Positions 12,551 to 22,938 of a DNA stretch of 64,000 bases are shown one piece after another (within the stretch, counting starts at the first letter, position 1; every line of letters begins with the position of its first letter). Source of the DNA: Serratia symbiotica. GTDB taxonomy: Bacteria > Pseudomonadota > Gammaproteobacteria > Enterobacterales > Enterobacteriaceae. The DNA lies in assembly GCA_011754105.1 (NCBI GenBank), contig JAAKDF010000001.1, positions 142,282 through 206,281 on the forward strand, given 5' to 3'. The position numbers were made by a program, and so were the translations under genes. The notes beneath the pieces were generated by a model, which was not told where the DNA came from, did not search any database, and was given only the letters and a program-made list of their open reading frames with translations.

Positions 12551-13374
12551 TGTCTGAGGTTGCTTTGCCCGTCCAACCGACACAAAAGATTGCGCTGGGC
12601 ATTGAATATGACGGCAGCCGTTATTACGGCTGGCAACAGCAACAGGAAGTGGCTAGTGTGCAGCGCTGCCTGGAACAGGCGTTGAGCAAGGTCGCGGATG
12701 CACCCATCAACGTGTTGTGCGCCGGGCGTACTGACGCTGGGGTACACGCTACCGGGCAAGTCGTGCATTTTGAAACCAGCGCACCGCCGCGCAAGGAAGG
12801 CGCTTGGGCTATGGGAGTGAATACCCATCTACCGCCGGATATTGCTGTGCGCTGGGTAAGCGCTGTCGCCGACGACTTTCATGCGCGATTCAGCGCTACC
12901 GCACGCCGCTATCGCTATATCATATACAATCATCGTAACCGTCCGGCAATATTGCAGCAAGGAGTGACCCATTTTTACCATCAATTGGACGCCGTTCGGA
13001 TGCATCGCGCTGCGCAGGCGCTGCTGGGTGAGAACGATTTTACTTCATTTCGCGCGGCGCGATGCCAATCGCGCACGCCGTGGCGCAATGTAAAACATGT
13101 CAAGGTCACGCGCCAAGGCGAATATATTGTGGTGGATATCAAGGCGAATTCATTCGTGCATCATATGGTGCGAAATATTGTCGGCAGCCTTATGGAAATT
13201 GGTTGCGGTAAGCAGGATGAGAACTGGCTGGCTGAGCTGTTAGCGTTGAGGGATCGCAATCTGGCGGCAGCGACGGCCCGAGCCGAAGGTCTATATTTGG
13301 TCTCAGTCGATTATCCTGAGCATTTTGCTCTTCCACGGTTACCGCTAGGGCCGCTGCTTATACCTGACGATTAA
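12550..13374 (+). CDS. truA: truA, tRNA pseudouridine(38-40) synthase
   Basis: Isomerises U38-U40 in the anticodon arm of tRNAs. The 274-residue product has [12 protein letters not shown] at the N-terminus, the catalytic Asp motif [17 protein letters not shown], and the C-terminal block [16 protein letters not shown] chose the ATG at 12550 because MSEVALPVQ...[10 protein letters not shown] is the family start. A much longer open frame from 12193 is only the usg relic read through. Intact. It is translationally coupled to the dead usg through TGATG. Confidence 0.96.
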   Translation: MSEVALPVQPTQKIALGIEYDGSRYYGWQQQQEVASVQRCLEQALSKVADAPINVLCAGRTDAGVHATGQVVHFETSAPPRKEGAWAMGVNTHLPPDIAVRWVSAVADDFHARFSATARRYRYIIYNHRNRPAILQQGVTHFYHQLDAVRMHRAAQALLGENDFTSFRAARCQSRTPWRNVKHVKVTRQGEYIVVDIKANSFVHHMVRNIVGSLMEIGCGKQDENWLAELLALRDRNLAAATARAEGLYLVSVDYPEHFALPRLPLGPLLIPDD

Positions 13375-13457
13375 ACGCTGGTGCGTTTGAATCTATTGTT
13401 CCCTGAGCTTGCTGCTGGGAGGGAGGGAAGGTAGCTGGCGTTAAAGAGAGAACTTAT

Positions 13458-14121
13458 AGACATCATAGAAATTTATTATTGATTTTATTCTGCATATTAA
13501 TGCCCACTTGGCCGATTTAGTGGCATAGTACGGCATGTGGGTCTACGCTATTTTGTTCTTGATCCTATTTTGCGAAACTGGCGTGGTGGTGACGCCTTTC
13601 CTGCCGAGGGATGATCTGCTGTTTGTTGCCGGCGCGCTGGCGGCATTATCGATCAATGATCTTAATGTGCACACCATGGTGGTAATGATGGTAGCGGCGG
13701 CGATTATTGGCCATGCGGTCAACTATACCCTCGGCCGATTTTTTGTTGAAAAACTAATCAGCCACCTAGACTCGAAGATTTTCCGTCGCAGCTATCTAGA
13801 CAAAACGCATCGATTTTATAAGAAATACGGTGGGGAAATGATTATCTTGGCACTATTCGTGCCAATCTTACGTACTTTTGCACCGTTCGGCGCTCGTATT
13901 GTGGCATATGGCCTACCGCCACTTTGTTATTTATAACGTCGTGGGCAACACTGGTTTGGGGATTGCTATTAATTTATGCTGTCAATTTTTTCGGCGGTTT
14001 GACCGTGGTGCAGGAAAACCTGAAACTGTTGATCATGGCTATCATCATTATTTCAATTCTACCGGGTATCATTGAGATCTGGCGGGGGCTACCCGCCAGC
14101 AAAAGTAAAAACATCGCCTAG
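13458..14121 (+). pseudogene. dedA: dedA, DedA-family membrane protein, broken
   Basis: The N-terminal segment FIIDFILHINAHLADLVA is followed by an in-frame TAG at about 13527. The middle is open from 13535 ([38 protein letters not shown]). Frameshifts near 13890 and 13950 separate [15 protein letters not shown] and the end [13 protein letters not shown]. The start codon is also lost. DedA proteins are implicated in polyprenyl/phospholipid flipping and proton-motive-force homeostasis. A truncated product from 13535 would lack both ends. Confidence 0.9.
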
Positions 14122-14277
14122 CCTTTCGGCTCGACCAGTTTTTTATCCACAGTGCTTAGCTAATATGGTTTAATGACCGAAATTTATGGTCTGTTCTTGC
14201 GAGCAGACCCTGAGGTCTCTTCTTGGGGGCATGAACAGCGGACTGGCGTTTGCCAGGTTCAAGCAGAAAGGTTATAA

Positions 14278-15186
14278 ATGAGCTGGATTGAACGAATTCT
14301 TAATAAAAGCAATATTACACAAACCCGTAAAGCGAGCATTCCTGAAGGGGTCTGGACCAAATGCGATAGCTGTGGACAGGTTCTCTATCGCGCCGAGCTT
14401 GAGCGTAATTTAGAAGTGTGCCCTAAGTGTGACCATCACATGCGCATGAAATCGCGTATGCGTCTGCACACCATGCTGGATAAAGGCAGCGAAGTGGAAC
14501 TAGGCGGCGAACTGGAGCCGAATGATATTCTGAAGTTCAAAGATTCTAAAAAGTACAAAGATCGTTTGGTCGCTGCGCAGAAAGCGACTGGTGAAAAAGA
14601 TGCATTAGTGGTGATGAAAGGCACGTTGTACGGCATGCCGATCGTGGTCGCCGCTTTTGAATTTTCTTTTATCGGTGGTTCTATGTCGTCCGTGGTTGGT
14701 GCACGTTTTGTGCGAGCAGTCGAGCAAGCACTGGAAGATCACTGCTCGCTAGTCTGCTTTTCCGCCAGCGGTGGTGCGCGCATGCAGGAAGCACTGATGT
14801 CGCTAATGCAGATGGCGAAAACCAGCGCAGCGCTGGCCAAAATACAGGAATGTGGTCTACCTTTCATCTCCGTGCTTACTGATCCGACGATGGGGGGGGT
14901 TTCTGCCAGTCTGGCGATGCTGGGTGACATCAACATCGCCGAGCCGAAGGCGCTGATCGGCTTCGCTGGTCCACGCGTTATCGAGCAAACATTGCGTGAA
15001 AAACTACCGCCTGGTTTCCAGCGCAGCGAATTTTTGATCGAAAAAGGCGCAATTGATATGATCGTTCGTCGGCCAGAAATGCGCCGAACCCTGGCTAGCA
15101 TTCTTTCCAAACTGACCAACCAACCGCAGCCACATTTTTATGATGAAGCGCTAGTCATCTCCCAGAAAAATCAGGCCGACGCCTGA
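14278..15186 (+). CDS. accD: accD, acetyl-CoA carboxylase carboxyltransferase subunit beta
   Basis: Transfers the carboxyl group from biotin-BCCP to acetyl-CoA together with AccA, the committed step of fatty acid synthesis. The 302-residue product begins [10 protein letters not shown]. It has the N-terminal four-Cys zinc ribbon (CDSCGQ ... CPKCDHH) and the crotonase-type carboxyltransferase core ([43 protein letters not shown]). A ribosome-binding site GAAAGG precedes the ATG. Intact and followed closely by folC. Confidence 0.97.
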   Translation: MSWIERILNKSNITQTRKASIPEGVWTKCDSCGQVLYRAELERNLEVCPKCDHHMRMKSRMRLHTMLDKGSEVELGGELEPNDILKFKDSKKYKDRLVAAQKATGEKDALVVMKGTLYGMPIVVAAFEFSFIGGSMSSVVGARFVRAVEQALEDHCSLVCFSASGGARMQEALMSLMQMAKTSAALAKIQECGLPFISVLTDPTMGGVSASLAMLGDINIAEPKALIGFAGPRVIEQTLREKLPPGFQRSEFLIEKGAIDMIVRRPEMRRTLASILSKLTNQPQPHFYDEALVISQKNQADA

Positions 15187-15297
15187 GGGCCTCAGGTGTC
15201 GGCAGAGACCCCGCACGAGGTGCAGGATAGTGTATGGGGCCTGAGAATTAATAAACTAAATCCAGCGATGGCACTGATGGCAATACTGATGGCATTC

Positions 15298-16563
15298 ATG
15301 CAAAACCACCCAATTCCCCAAGCCACATCGCCATTGAACGAGTGGCTTTACTATCTGGAGCATCTGCACAGCCAGACGATCGAACTAGTCTTGGAACGTG
15401 TGCAACGCGTTGCGGCGCATCTTGAGTTACTGAATCCCGCAGCAACGGTATTCACCGTTGCTGGCACCAACGGCAAGGGTACCACCTGTAGCACGCTAGA
15501 AGCCATACTGTTGGCCGCTGGACTACGTGTTGGCGTTTACAGTTCGCCGCATCTGGTGCGCTATACCGAGCGGGTACGCATCATGGGTAAAGAACTAAAA
15601 GAGGCGGAATTTAGCCACTCCTTTGCTGCTATTGAGAACGGTCGTGGCGAAACCTCACTGACCTATTTTGAATTTGGTACTCTGTCTGCATTGCATCTGT
15701 TTAAGCAGGCACGACTGGATGTAGTGATCCTTGAGGTCGGTCTGGGTGGGCGCTTGGACGCCACTAATATCGTCGAACCGAGCGTGGCGGTGATCACCAG
15801 CATTGCGTTGGATCATACTGATTGGTTGGGCAACGACCGCGAAAGTATCGGCAGCGAGAAAGCGGGAATTTTCCGTAGTGGCAAACCGGTCGTGGTGGGA
15901 GAAGCAGACATGCCAGCGAGTATACAGCAGGTGGCCGAGGAACTAGGCGCACCGCTTTACCGCAATGGGGTAGACTGGAATTATAGTAAACAAGGCAAGC
16001 ACTGGCAGTGGCAAGGTGGCGAAACGCTGCTGGCTGGTTTACCGATGCCGAATATGCCGCTGGTCAATGCCGCTACCGCACTAGCCACTCTGAGCTATTC
16101 CTCGCTGGATATCGACCATCGGGCAATCCACGCCGGGCTACAGCAGGCGATGCTGCCTGGCCGTTTTCAACTTGTATGCCAAGAGCCTAGACTGATCCTT
16201 GATGTAGCGCATAACCCGCACGCTGCCAGCTATCTGGCTAGACGTCTGACGAAGCTGCCGCGCAACGGCGGCAAAGTGCGTGCTGTGGTCGCCATGCTGG
16301 CGGATAAAGACATAGCTGCCACGTTGGCATGCCTGCGCGCGCAGGTGGATGAATGGTATTGCGCGTCGCTTGACGAGCCGCGCGGTGCTCGCGCTGAATT
16401 GCTGGTACAGCATTTGATGCATCCGCGTCAGTTTATCGATGTTAAAACCGCTTGGCGGCAGGCTATGCATGATGCTGATAAACAAGATATTATTATAGTT
16501 TGTGGATCGTTCTATACCGTGTCACAGGTGATGGTGGCATTAGACGAGAGGCGAGGAGTGTGA
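15298..16563 (+). CDS. folC: folC, dihydrofolate synthase / folylpolyglutamate synthase
   Basis: Mur-ligase family enzyme that adds glutamate to dihydropteroate and folates. The P-loop VFTVAGTNGKGTTCSTLE and the Mur motif TSIALDHTDWLG are present, as is LDVAHNPHAA in the C-terminal domain. I place the start at ATG 15298 (MQNHPIPQATSPLNEWLYYL, 421 residues), matching the family start. The frame is open upstream to 15196 but that extension is low-complexity (three ATGGCA repeats) and not conserved. It lies in the accD-folC-dedD run and the stop abuts dedD. Confidence 0.95.
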   Translation: MQNHPIPQATSPLNEWLYYLEHLHSQTIELVLERVQRVAAHLELLNPAATVFTVAGTNGKGTTCSTLEAILLAAGLRVGVYSSPHLVRYTERVRIMGKELKEAEFSHSFAAIENGRGETSLTYFEFGTLSALHLFKQARLDVVILEVGLGGRLDATNIVEPSVAVITSIALDHTDWLGNDRESIGSEKAGIFRSGKPVVVGEADMPASIQQVAEELGAPLYRNGVDWNYSKQGKHWQWQGGETLLAGLPMPNMPLVNAATALATLSYSSLDIDHRAIHAGLQQAMLPGRFQLVCQEPRLILDVAHNPHAASYLARRLTKLPRNGGKVRAVVAMLADKDIAATLACLRAQVDEWYCASLDEPRGARAELLVQHLMHPRQFIDVKTAWRQAMHDADKQDIIIVCGSFYTVSQVMVALDERRGV

Positions 16564-17205
16564 GTGGCAAGTAAATTTCAGAATCAACTAGTTGGCACAG
16601 TAATTTTAGTCGCGCTGGGGGTCAGCATCTTGCCAGGGCTGCTGGAAGGCAAAAAAAAACATCATAAGGATGAGTTCTCGGCGATCCCATTGGTGCCGAA
16701 GCCGGGAGACTTAGAAGAAAACAACATGCTGCCGCCAGTCACTCAGCCATTGCTCTCGCAGCCAACTGAGGGGGCAGAGGATTTAGTTGAACATCAGGTA
16801 GCCACTGAGGTGGCGGTTCAGCAGGCTGGGCAACAAAAAACGCCACCGCAGGTGCATAAGCCCATACACCTGCCGACACCGGTCAATGTAAAACCTGACT
16901 TAATGCCGAAACCTAAACCTGCTTATGTGCAGAAATCGGTGAAAGAGCAGGACCCGGTTAGACAAGCTTATGTTGTGCAACTCGGTGCGCTGAAAAATGC
17001 TGCCAGGGTGGCCGAGATCGTCGCTTCGCTGCGTTTGTCTGGCTATCGCGTCTTTACCGTGCCATTGACACCGGTTCAGGGGCAACTCACGCGCATTTAC
17101 GTTGGCCCAGATGCCTCGAAGCAAAAGCTACAGTCTTTTTTGTCGGCGCTGAATGCCATCAGCGGGTTAAGTGGATTGGTGAAGCCGTATAATAGCGTGC
17201 GTTAA
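16564..17205 (+). CDS. dedD: dedD, SPOR-domain cell division protein
   Basis: A 213-residue bitopic inner-membrane protein with a GTG start directly after the folC stop. One transmembrane segment (VGTVILVALGVSILPGLL, residues 10-27) is followed by a Pro/Gln/Lys-rich periplasmic linker and a C-terminal SPOR domain (YVVQLGALKNAARVAEIVAS ... RIYVGP). SPOR domains bind denuded glycan strands at the septum, so the role is in division. Intact. Confidence 0.94.
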   Translation: MASKFQNQLVGTVILVALGVSILPGLLEGKKKHHKDEFSAIPLVPKPGDLEENNMLPPVTQPLLSQPTEGAEDLVEHQVATEVAVQQAGQQKTPPQVHKPIHLPTPVNVKPDLMPKPKPAYVQKSVKEQDPVRQAYVVQLGALKNAARVAEIVASLRLSGYRVFTVPLTPVQGQLTRIYVGPDASKQKLQSFLSALNAISGLSGLVKPYNSVR

Positions 17206-17714
17206 GTCGATGTCCAGCCATTGACCGCGATCACCGCCTTTGGCAGTCATTTGAAGGCGGTATCAGTAATAAGGGAAAAAAAGCTGAGAGCATAAAAGAC
17301 GTGACGGCTGACACGGAATAGCTTGACATTGTAAAAACCCTTAAAAGATAAGCGAATATAATATATTCGATACCCGCTCTCTAACGAGTTGGTTTTGGCA
17401 GGCAAAGTGGGAGCGTACCGCCGAGAAGTTGCATGGTGATCGAGTAGTCGTGGTTTAACCAGTATTCTCTTAATGTGGTGCTAAAACAAGCCCGCCATTA
17501 TCGACTATTTTTATTTATAACGTGGCGGGAATTTCCCTACGAAAACGTTTTATTTTTCTGTTAAAATTCGCCGCAAATTGAATGCGTCTGGTAGATTTTA
17601 AGTTGCCTCAAGATAGTCACTGATCGATTCCCTGGCGCTGGGGCGGAGAGTCCTTTTGAGGGCTGCCGCTGAAAAGATAAAGGGAGCCAGGGCAATTCAT
17701 CATTGGGATAGTTC
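17206..17714. other. dedD-cvpA intergenic region
   Basis: About 510 bases without a gene. A weak GC-rich hairpin (ACCGCCTT ... AAGGCGGT, 17233-17261) follows dedD but lacks a T-run. TTGACA at about 17322 and AT-rich stretches follow. The purine promoter and operator region lies at about 17510-17570, and a roughly 130-base leader precedes cvpA. The gap is longer than in E. coli. Confidence 0.6.
17539..17554 (+). promoter_or_regulatory. PurR-type operator upstream of cvpA-purF (eroded)
   Basis: The 16-mer ACGAAAACGTTTTATT matches the PurR consensus ANGCAANCGNTTNCNT except for the two C positions (4 and 14), both now A. The surrounding bases (CTAC before, TTTCTGTTAAAATTCGCC after) resemble the enterobacterial cvpA-purF promoter, with TTAAAAT as a likely -10. 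The position upstream of cvpA-purF is the expected one. Binding strength after these two changes cannot be told from sequence. Confidence 0.65.
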
Positions 17715-18215
17715 ATGGTCTGGATTGATTACGTCATTATAGCGTTGATTGGATTTTCGGCTCTGGTGAGCCTGATCCGAGGTTTTGTTCGCGAAGCATT
17801 GTCACTGCTAACATGGGGATGTGCGTTTTTCGTTGCCAGCCATTTCTACTCTTACCTTGTGGTTTACTTAACTCATTTTGAAGATGAACTGGTGCGAAAC
17901 GGTATCGCGATCGTCATTTTTTTTATCGCGACGCTGATCATTGGTGCAATAGGTAATTATGTAATTAGCTCTCTGGTAGAGAAAACCGGGTTATCAGGTA
18001 CTGATCGGGTGTTGGGCATCTGTTTCGGCGCACTGCGTGGCGTGCTGATCGTTGCAACGATCCTGTTCTTCCTGGATACCTTTACCGGCTTATCGCAAAG
18101 CACAGATTGGAAACAGTCTCAGCTTATTCCCCAATTTAGTTATATCATAAGGTGGTTATTTCACTACTTGCAAAGCACATCGAGTTTCTTACCTGCCTAT
18201 TTACCGGGGCGGTAG
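17715..18215 (+). CDS. cvpA: cvpA, colicin V production membrane protein
   Basis: A 166-residue polytopic inner-membrane protein starting MVWIDYVIIALIGFSALVSL with about four hydrophobic segments and the conserved RGFVREALSLLTW block. CvpA is needed for colicin V export in E. coli and for envelope stress tolerance in some enterobacteria; its biochemical function is unclear. It precedes purF by 31 bases and shares its promoter. Intact. Confidence 0.93.
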   Translation: MVWIDYVIIALIGFSALVSLIRGFVREALSLLTWGCAFFVASHFYSYLVVYLTHFEDELVRNGIAIVIFFIATLIIGAIGNYVISSLVEKTGLSGTDRVLGICFGALRGVLIVATILFFLDTFTGLSQSTDWKQSQLIPQFSYIIRWLFHYLQSTSSFLPAYLPGR

Positions 18216-18246
18216 GTGTAGGTAGCGGCTTAGAGGGAAAAATAGC

Positions 18247-19764
18247 ATGTGCGGTATTGTCGGTATCGCCGGTTTTACACCGGTTAACCATTCGATTTAT
18301 GATGCGCTGACGGTGCTCCAGCACCGTGGTCAAGATGCTGCGGGCATAGTCACTATTGATGCCCGAAACAGGTTCTGTCTGCGTAAAGCAAACGGTTTGG
18401 TAAAAGATGTGTTCGAGGCACGTCATATACAGCGTTTAAAGGGCAATATAGGTATTGGACATGTGCGTTACCCAACGGCTGGACGTTCCAGTGCCTCAGA
18501 GGCTCAACCTTTCTACGTGAACTCGCCGTTTGGCATTACGCTAGCACACAATGGCAACCTGACTAACGCCCATGAACTGCGTCATAAGCTGTTTAAGGGG
18601 GGCCGCCGCCACGTTAACACTACCTCCGATTCCGAGATCCTGCTAAACGTGCTTGCCAGCGAGCTGGATCGTTTCACGCATTGTCCTTTGGGGGCAGACA
18701 ATATTTTTAGCGCTGTGGCTACCATGCATCAGCAACTACGCGGCGCTTATGCGTGTGTGGCGATGATCATCGGCCACGGTTTGTTGGCGTTCCGCGACCC
18801 GAACGGCATCCGTCCGCTAGTGCTGGGAAAACGCCAGCTTAAAGATGGTTGTAACGAGTATATCTTGGCTTCTGAAAGCGTGGCGCTGGATACGCTGGGT
18901 TTTGAATTTCTGCGCGATGTGGCACCTGGTGAGGCTGTCTACATCAATGAGAAAGGTCAATTGTTCACCCGGCAGTGCGCTGAGAACCCGAAAACCCATC
19001 TATGCCTGTTTGAGTATGTCTATTTCGCCCGTCCTGACTCATTTATGGACAAAATTTCGGTCTACAGCGCCCGCGTACGTATGGGGCAGAAGCTGGGCGA
19101 GAAAATCGCTCGTCAGTGGGAAGATCTGGATATTGACGTGGTGATCCCCATCCCAGAAACGTCTTGCGACATCGCACTGGAGATTGCCCGCATCCTGGAC
19201 AAACCTTATCGCCAGGGTTTCGTAAAAAACCGCTATGTAGGACGCACCTTTATCATGCCGGGCCAGCAGGTTCGTCGCCAGTCAGTGCGCCGTAAGCTAA
19301 ACTCCAACCGCGCCGAGTTCCGTAATAAAAACGTGCTGCTGGTAGATGATTCTATCGTGCGCGGCACCACATCAGAGCAGATCGTTGAGATGGCGCGTGA
19401 TGCCGGTGCTAAGAGAGTTTACTTGGCTTCCGCTGCGCCAGAAATCCGCTTTCCCAATGTTTACGGCATTGACATGCCGAGCGCGAATGAACTGATCGCC
19501 AATGGCCGTGAAGTGGATGAAATCTGCCAGATCATTGGTGCTGACGGTTTGATCTTCCAAAATTTGGCTGATCTAATTGAAGCGGTGCGTGACGAGAACC
19601 CGGATATCGCCCAGTTCGAATGCTCGGTGTTTGACGGCATTTATGTCACTAAAGATGTTGACCAGAGCTATCTGGAGTATTTGTCGTCGCTACGCAACGA
19701 CGATGCTAAAGCGCTATGTGGGCATAGCGAAGCGGAAAATCTGGAAATCCATAACGAAGACTAA
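18247..19764 (+). CDS. purF: purF, amidophosphoribosyltransferase
   Basis: First step of purine synthesis: PRPP plus glutamine gives phosphoribosylamine. The 505-residue product starts [10 protein letters not shown] with the catalytic N-terminal Cys2 of the Ntn glutaminase, followed by [11 protein letters not shown] and RYPTAG. The C-terminal PRTase domain has the PRPP loop [17 protein letters not shown]. The ribosome-binding site is GAGGGAAA. Cotranscribed with cvpA and likely controlled by the eroded PurR site. Intact. Confidence 0.97.
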   Translation: MCGIVGIAGFTPVNHSIYDALTVLQHRGQDAAGIVTIDARNRFCLRKANGLVKDVFEARHIQRLKGNIGIGHVRYPTAGRSSASEAQPFYVNSPFGITLAHNGNLTNAHELRHKLFKGGRRHVNTTSDSEILLNVLASELDRFTHCPLGADNIFSAVATMHQQLRGAYACVAMIIGHGLLAFRDPNGIRPLVLGKRQLKDGCNEYILASESVALDTLGFEFLRDVAPGEAVYINEKGQLFTRQCAENPKTHLCLFEYVYFARPDSFMDKISVYSARVRMGQKLGEKIARQWEDLDIDVVIPIPETSCDIALEIARILDKPYRQGFVKNRYVGRTFIMPGQQVRRQSVRRKLNSNRAEFRNKNVLLVDDSIVRGTTSEQIVEMARDAGAKRVYLASAAPEIRFPNVYGIDMPSANELIANGREVDEICQIIGADGLIFQNLADLIEAVRDENPDIAQFECSVFDGIYVTKDVDQSYLEYLSSLRNDDAKALCGHSEAENLEIHNED

Positions 19765-19884
19765 GTGCTTTCTTGATGCACTGCGTCGTTCTTCGCGGTA
19801 CATCGTCTTTCTCTGGCTTACTTATCCCTAGCCATTGCGGCAAAGTCTGACTGAGCTTATATTGCCAAGGAAGAGGTCTACTTT

Positions 19885-20457
19885 ATGAAACGACTTATCA
19901 TCGGTATTTCCGGTGCTAGCGGCACGATCTACGGCGTGCGCCTGTTGCAGGCATTACATAATATCTCGGAAGTGGAAACCCATTTTGTAATAAGTAATGC
20001 GGCGCGACAGACACTGTCGCTGGAAACCTCGCTGAGCTTGCGTGAAGTGCAGGCGCTGGCTGATGTGGTGCACGATGCACGCGACATATCCGCCAGTATC
20101 TCCTCCGGTTCGTTCAAAACCTTGGGCATGGTGATTTTGCCCTGCTCGATCAAAACCCTGTCTGGTATCGTCAACAGCTATAGCGATGGCCTGCTAATCC
20201 GCGCCGCCGATGTGATATTGAAAGAACGCCGACCGTTGGTGTTATGCGTGCGGGAAACGCCGCTGCACCTTGGTCACCTACGCTTGATGATGCAGGCGGC
20301 GGAAATGGGTGTGGTGATTATGCCGCCGGTGCCAGCTTTTTACCACTTGCCGAGAAGCTTAGATGACATAATTAATCAGACCGTTAATAGGGTTATCGAT
20401 CAGTTTGGCATTGCATTGCCAGTAGATCTGTTTACCCGATGGGAAGAACCATACTAG
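19885..20457 (+). CDS. ubiX: ubiX, flavin prenyltransferase
   Basis: A 190-residue flavoprotein that prenylates FMN to make the cofactor of the UbiD decarboxylase in ubiquinone synthesis. The start MKRLIIGISGASGTIYGVRL carries the Gly/Ser-rich FMN loop. The family blocks SGSFKTLGMVILPCSIKTLSG, LCVRETPLH and PPVPAFYHLP are all present. The ribosome-binding site is AAGGAAGAGG. Intact, the last gene of this conserved run. Confidence 0.96.
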   Translation: MKRLIIGISGASGTIYGVRLLQALHNISEVETHFVISNAARQTLSLETSLSLREVQALADVVHDARDISASISSGSFKTLGMVILPCSIKTLSGIVNSYSDGLLIRAADVILKERRPLVLCVRETPLHLGHLRLMMQAAEMGVVIMPPVPAFYHLPRSLDDIINQTVNRVIDQFGIALPVDLFTRWEEPY

Positions 20458-20753
20458 CAGAGTTATCGGCAAATAGGCATATGTTGCCCCACTGCGTAAC
20501 GTCACTTCTGGCGGTGACTCGTGATCATGGAAACCGAATCAGCATAGCGCAGAACCAGTAATTTATCTATCTCTACTTCCGCATAGGTTACCCAAGCATG
20601 TTCTTTAACAATATTGAGCACATCCTGAGTTAATTTTCCAGCAAGGATAAGTGGTTATCTTCAACGCTTAGGATGTCCTGACGTTTATTAATTTCTTCAT
20701 CCTTAATACCGATGAAAATACGCAACCTAATATTTTAAATATTAATAATTGCG
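20458..20753 (-). pseudogene. unidentified gene remnant
   Basis: The minus strand reads, in two frames, RIFIGIKDEEINKRQDILSV followed by [20 protein letters not shown] and [16 protein letters not shown]. The pieces look like one eroded small protein with a frameshift and stop near 20625. I do not recognise the family. It is cut at its upstream side by the IS copy at 20754. Confidence 0.45.
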
Positions 20754-21698
20754 GGCGTTGTTAAATAAATCAAATATTTGGCCGGCACGAAGGTCAAATG
20801 ACTCTCCTTCTGTCAAAATAGCGACATTGTGTGGCCCAGCAAAAGTTCAAGATCACCAACTGTGAGGCTTACAACAACGCCCTTATCAATCGGGGTTTAC
20901 GCACTTTTTGGGTGGATGAAACAGCACTTCACTCCTGGTACTGCGAGGAAAAACCTTCTCTAAGTGGTTGCCCATAATATTATTCCGATATGGCAATGAC
21001 CATCGTATTGATACTGAAACAGATTTTCGTCCTGACAACTTCGCGCACTCCAGTGCTTCGTCAACTCCATTTTCACAATGATAAAAGTGCCGTTAAACTT
21101 GCCAGGACTACACATGCATCAGTAAGCTGGAGAAGTCCGTCAATGTCCCTTTTAAAACCCCAACTCCAGGTGAAATTGCGCACCTCATTATAAAACACGG
21201 TCAGGGGAAACGGCGGATCTGGCGAAAACTTCATTGAGCCGTAGATACAGAAACACGTGAGGTCATCTCTGCTGACCTTTCATTAAGCAATTTCAACGAT
21301 ACGGAAGCCTTTCCAGGTCTCATCCGCCAGACGTACCGTAAAATAAAAGTCGCCTCGGCGGATAGATGCTTACGATAGGAGAGTGAGTTATCATAAGTTC
21401 AGGCGCAAGAAGATAAAGAAGTTAACACCTCCCACAGAAGCGAAGCCCGTTATTGGTCGGCATACTATGCAGACTAAAATCAAGCGGTGGCAAACCAGCG
21501 CCTTACCGGCGACAACACACAGTTAAAAGGTATGATAGGCTTACTACCGACGTTTGATAGCCGAAACAGCGATGTACAGAGTAAAACAGCTATTTGGTTG
21601 TCACCTGTTCGCTGCGAGATTATAATGCGCAAGTTGCAGAGGATATGGTCATGATCTGTGCATTAAACAAGATGACGCTCGCCGGTATGCCAGAAAGT
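20754..21698 (+). mobile_element. IS5/IS903-type element, copy 3 (decayed, right end lost)
   Basis: Begins GGCGTTGTTAAATAAATCAA and contains nearly the whole transposase on the + strand with many stops and shifts (MAMTIVLILKQIF, a degenerate DLSLS region, LRDYNAQVAEDMVMICALNK near the end). Similarity stops after TATGCCAGAAAG at about 21698. The terminal ~70 bases, including the right inverted end, are missing. Confidence 0.88.
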
Positions 21699-22578
21699 AG
21701 TCGGATCTACAAATCCCGCTTTTATAAAATCTCAGGCACAGCTTCAGAGTTTCCTACTGCCAAGATACTGACGCGATGCTCTCGCAGCCAACCTCATTGT
21801 ATTTTTTCGCACTATCAGGAAATGACTCATGCAGCAGTGAATTGTCGTGGCTGCCCGCCCTACTCTTCTAGTTAGCCATTTCCGGGCTTGTCAGCCACGT
21901 ATAATACCGCTGAATGCCCCCGTAGCGGGTTATTCATTGTATGGCTGCTTGATTATTCAGCCTTCCCCCTTTCAACTGCGCGTGCTGGGCCGGGCTAAGC
22001 GCATCTTCTAGCCCTAGCTGAAGCTAATAAGTCGCCAACGCAGACGTACGTAGGTATATCTCGCTCCCCTGGCATCCCACGACGAACCTGAAGCCTGAGT
22101 AGATCCGTGCGTTCTGGTGCAGAGTTAATGATTCAACCTACCGAGAAATGGTGGCGGATAATAACACCGTTATTATCTCTTCTCACCTGTTGACCGGTAG
22201 CCGTATGCAGCGATTGCTGGCCCACCTGGCTGAAAACGCGTGCCCGGGTCAGTCACAGGGTGTTCAACGTCCCGTTCGCCCCGGCAGCCATGGGCAGTGA
22301 TGCAGTTGGAAATACTCTTTATAGAGTGGAGCTGGCGCAGCCCTTGCTCGCACGCAGTTGCCCGTGATGGTGATAAGTAATCATTCTTCTGATGCGGTAA
22401 AATAATTTCGGCTGTCACCGGCGACAGTTACGCTGCACACTAGATAAATTCAAGTAATCGATCTGAACGATCGAATTTTTCTGTTATACATGCGCCGCCG
22501 ATACAGGTAACGTCATTACAGCGTCTACAAATGAGCATGATTTAAAGCTAATCATGGCATTAGCCAATACCAAGGGCT
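21699..22578. other. unidentified decayed segment before cysA
   Basis: About 880 bases with no intact gene. The + strand around 22140-22260 carries an open run (MVADNNTVIISSHLLTGSRM, then RLLAHLAENACPG), and nearby frames carry other coding-like pieces. TCGATC-TGAAC-GATCGA is a small inverted repeat near 22460. The pieces could be prophage or accessory gene debris, but I cannot identify a family. Confidence 0.35.
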
Positions 22579-22938
22579 TTATGAACAGTAAAAAGGCAAC
22601 CCCAGGATTACCTTCTGGCGTTTACGACGTGGCAACACACTGAAACCAAAGGCGATGTTATCGAACACCGTCATATGGTGGAACAAGGCGTAATGCTGGA
22701 ATACAAAAACCACGCGGCGATCACGCGCATGCATATAGCTCACATCGGTACCGTGGAAGCCCAACTTACCGCTACTTTGGCTTTCCAGCCCGGCAATAAT
22801 GCGCAGCAACGTGGTTTTACCGGAACCCGATGTCCCTATCAACGCTACCATCTCTCCGGAAAGAATATCGAGCGAGATATCATTCAATACCTTGGTACAG
22901 GCAAAGGATTTATTAATGCTGTTAATCTCAATGCGCAT
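22579..22938 (-). pseudogene. cysA: cysA, sulfate/thiosulfate ABC-transporter ATPase, 5' fragment
   Basis: The first ~107 residues of CysA are in frame from MRIEINSINKSFACTKVL, with Walker A GTSGSGKTTLLR and the Q-loop FVFQHYALF, up to FGFSVLPRRKR. The remaining two thirds (signature, Walker B, regulatory domain) are absent and the frame runs into unrelated sequence. The ATG overlaps the cysW 3' end. Confidence 0.92.

Noticed and set aside
15196..15297. N-terminal extension of folC
   Set aside because: The extension is not like the family, contains ATGGCA repeats, and the conserved start is at 15298.
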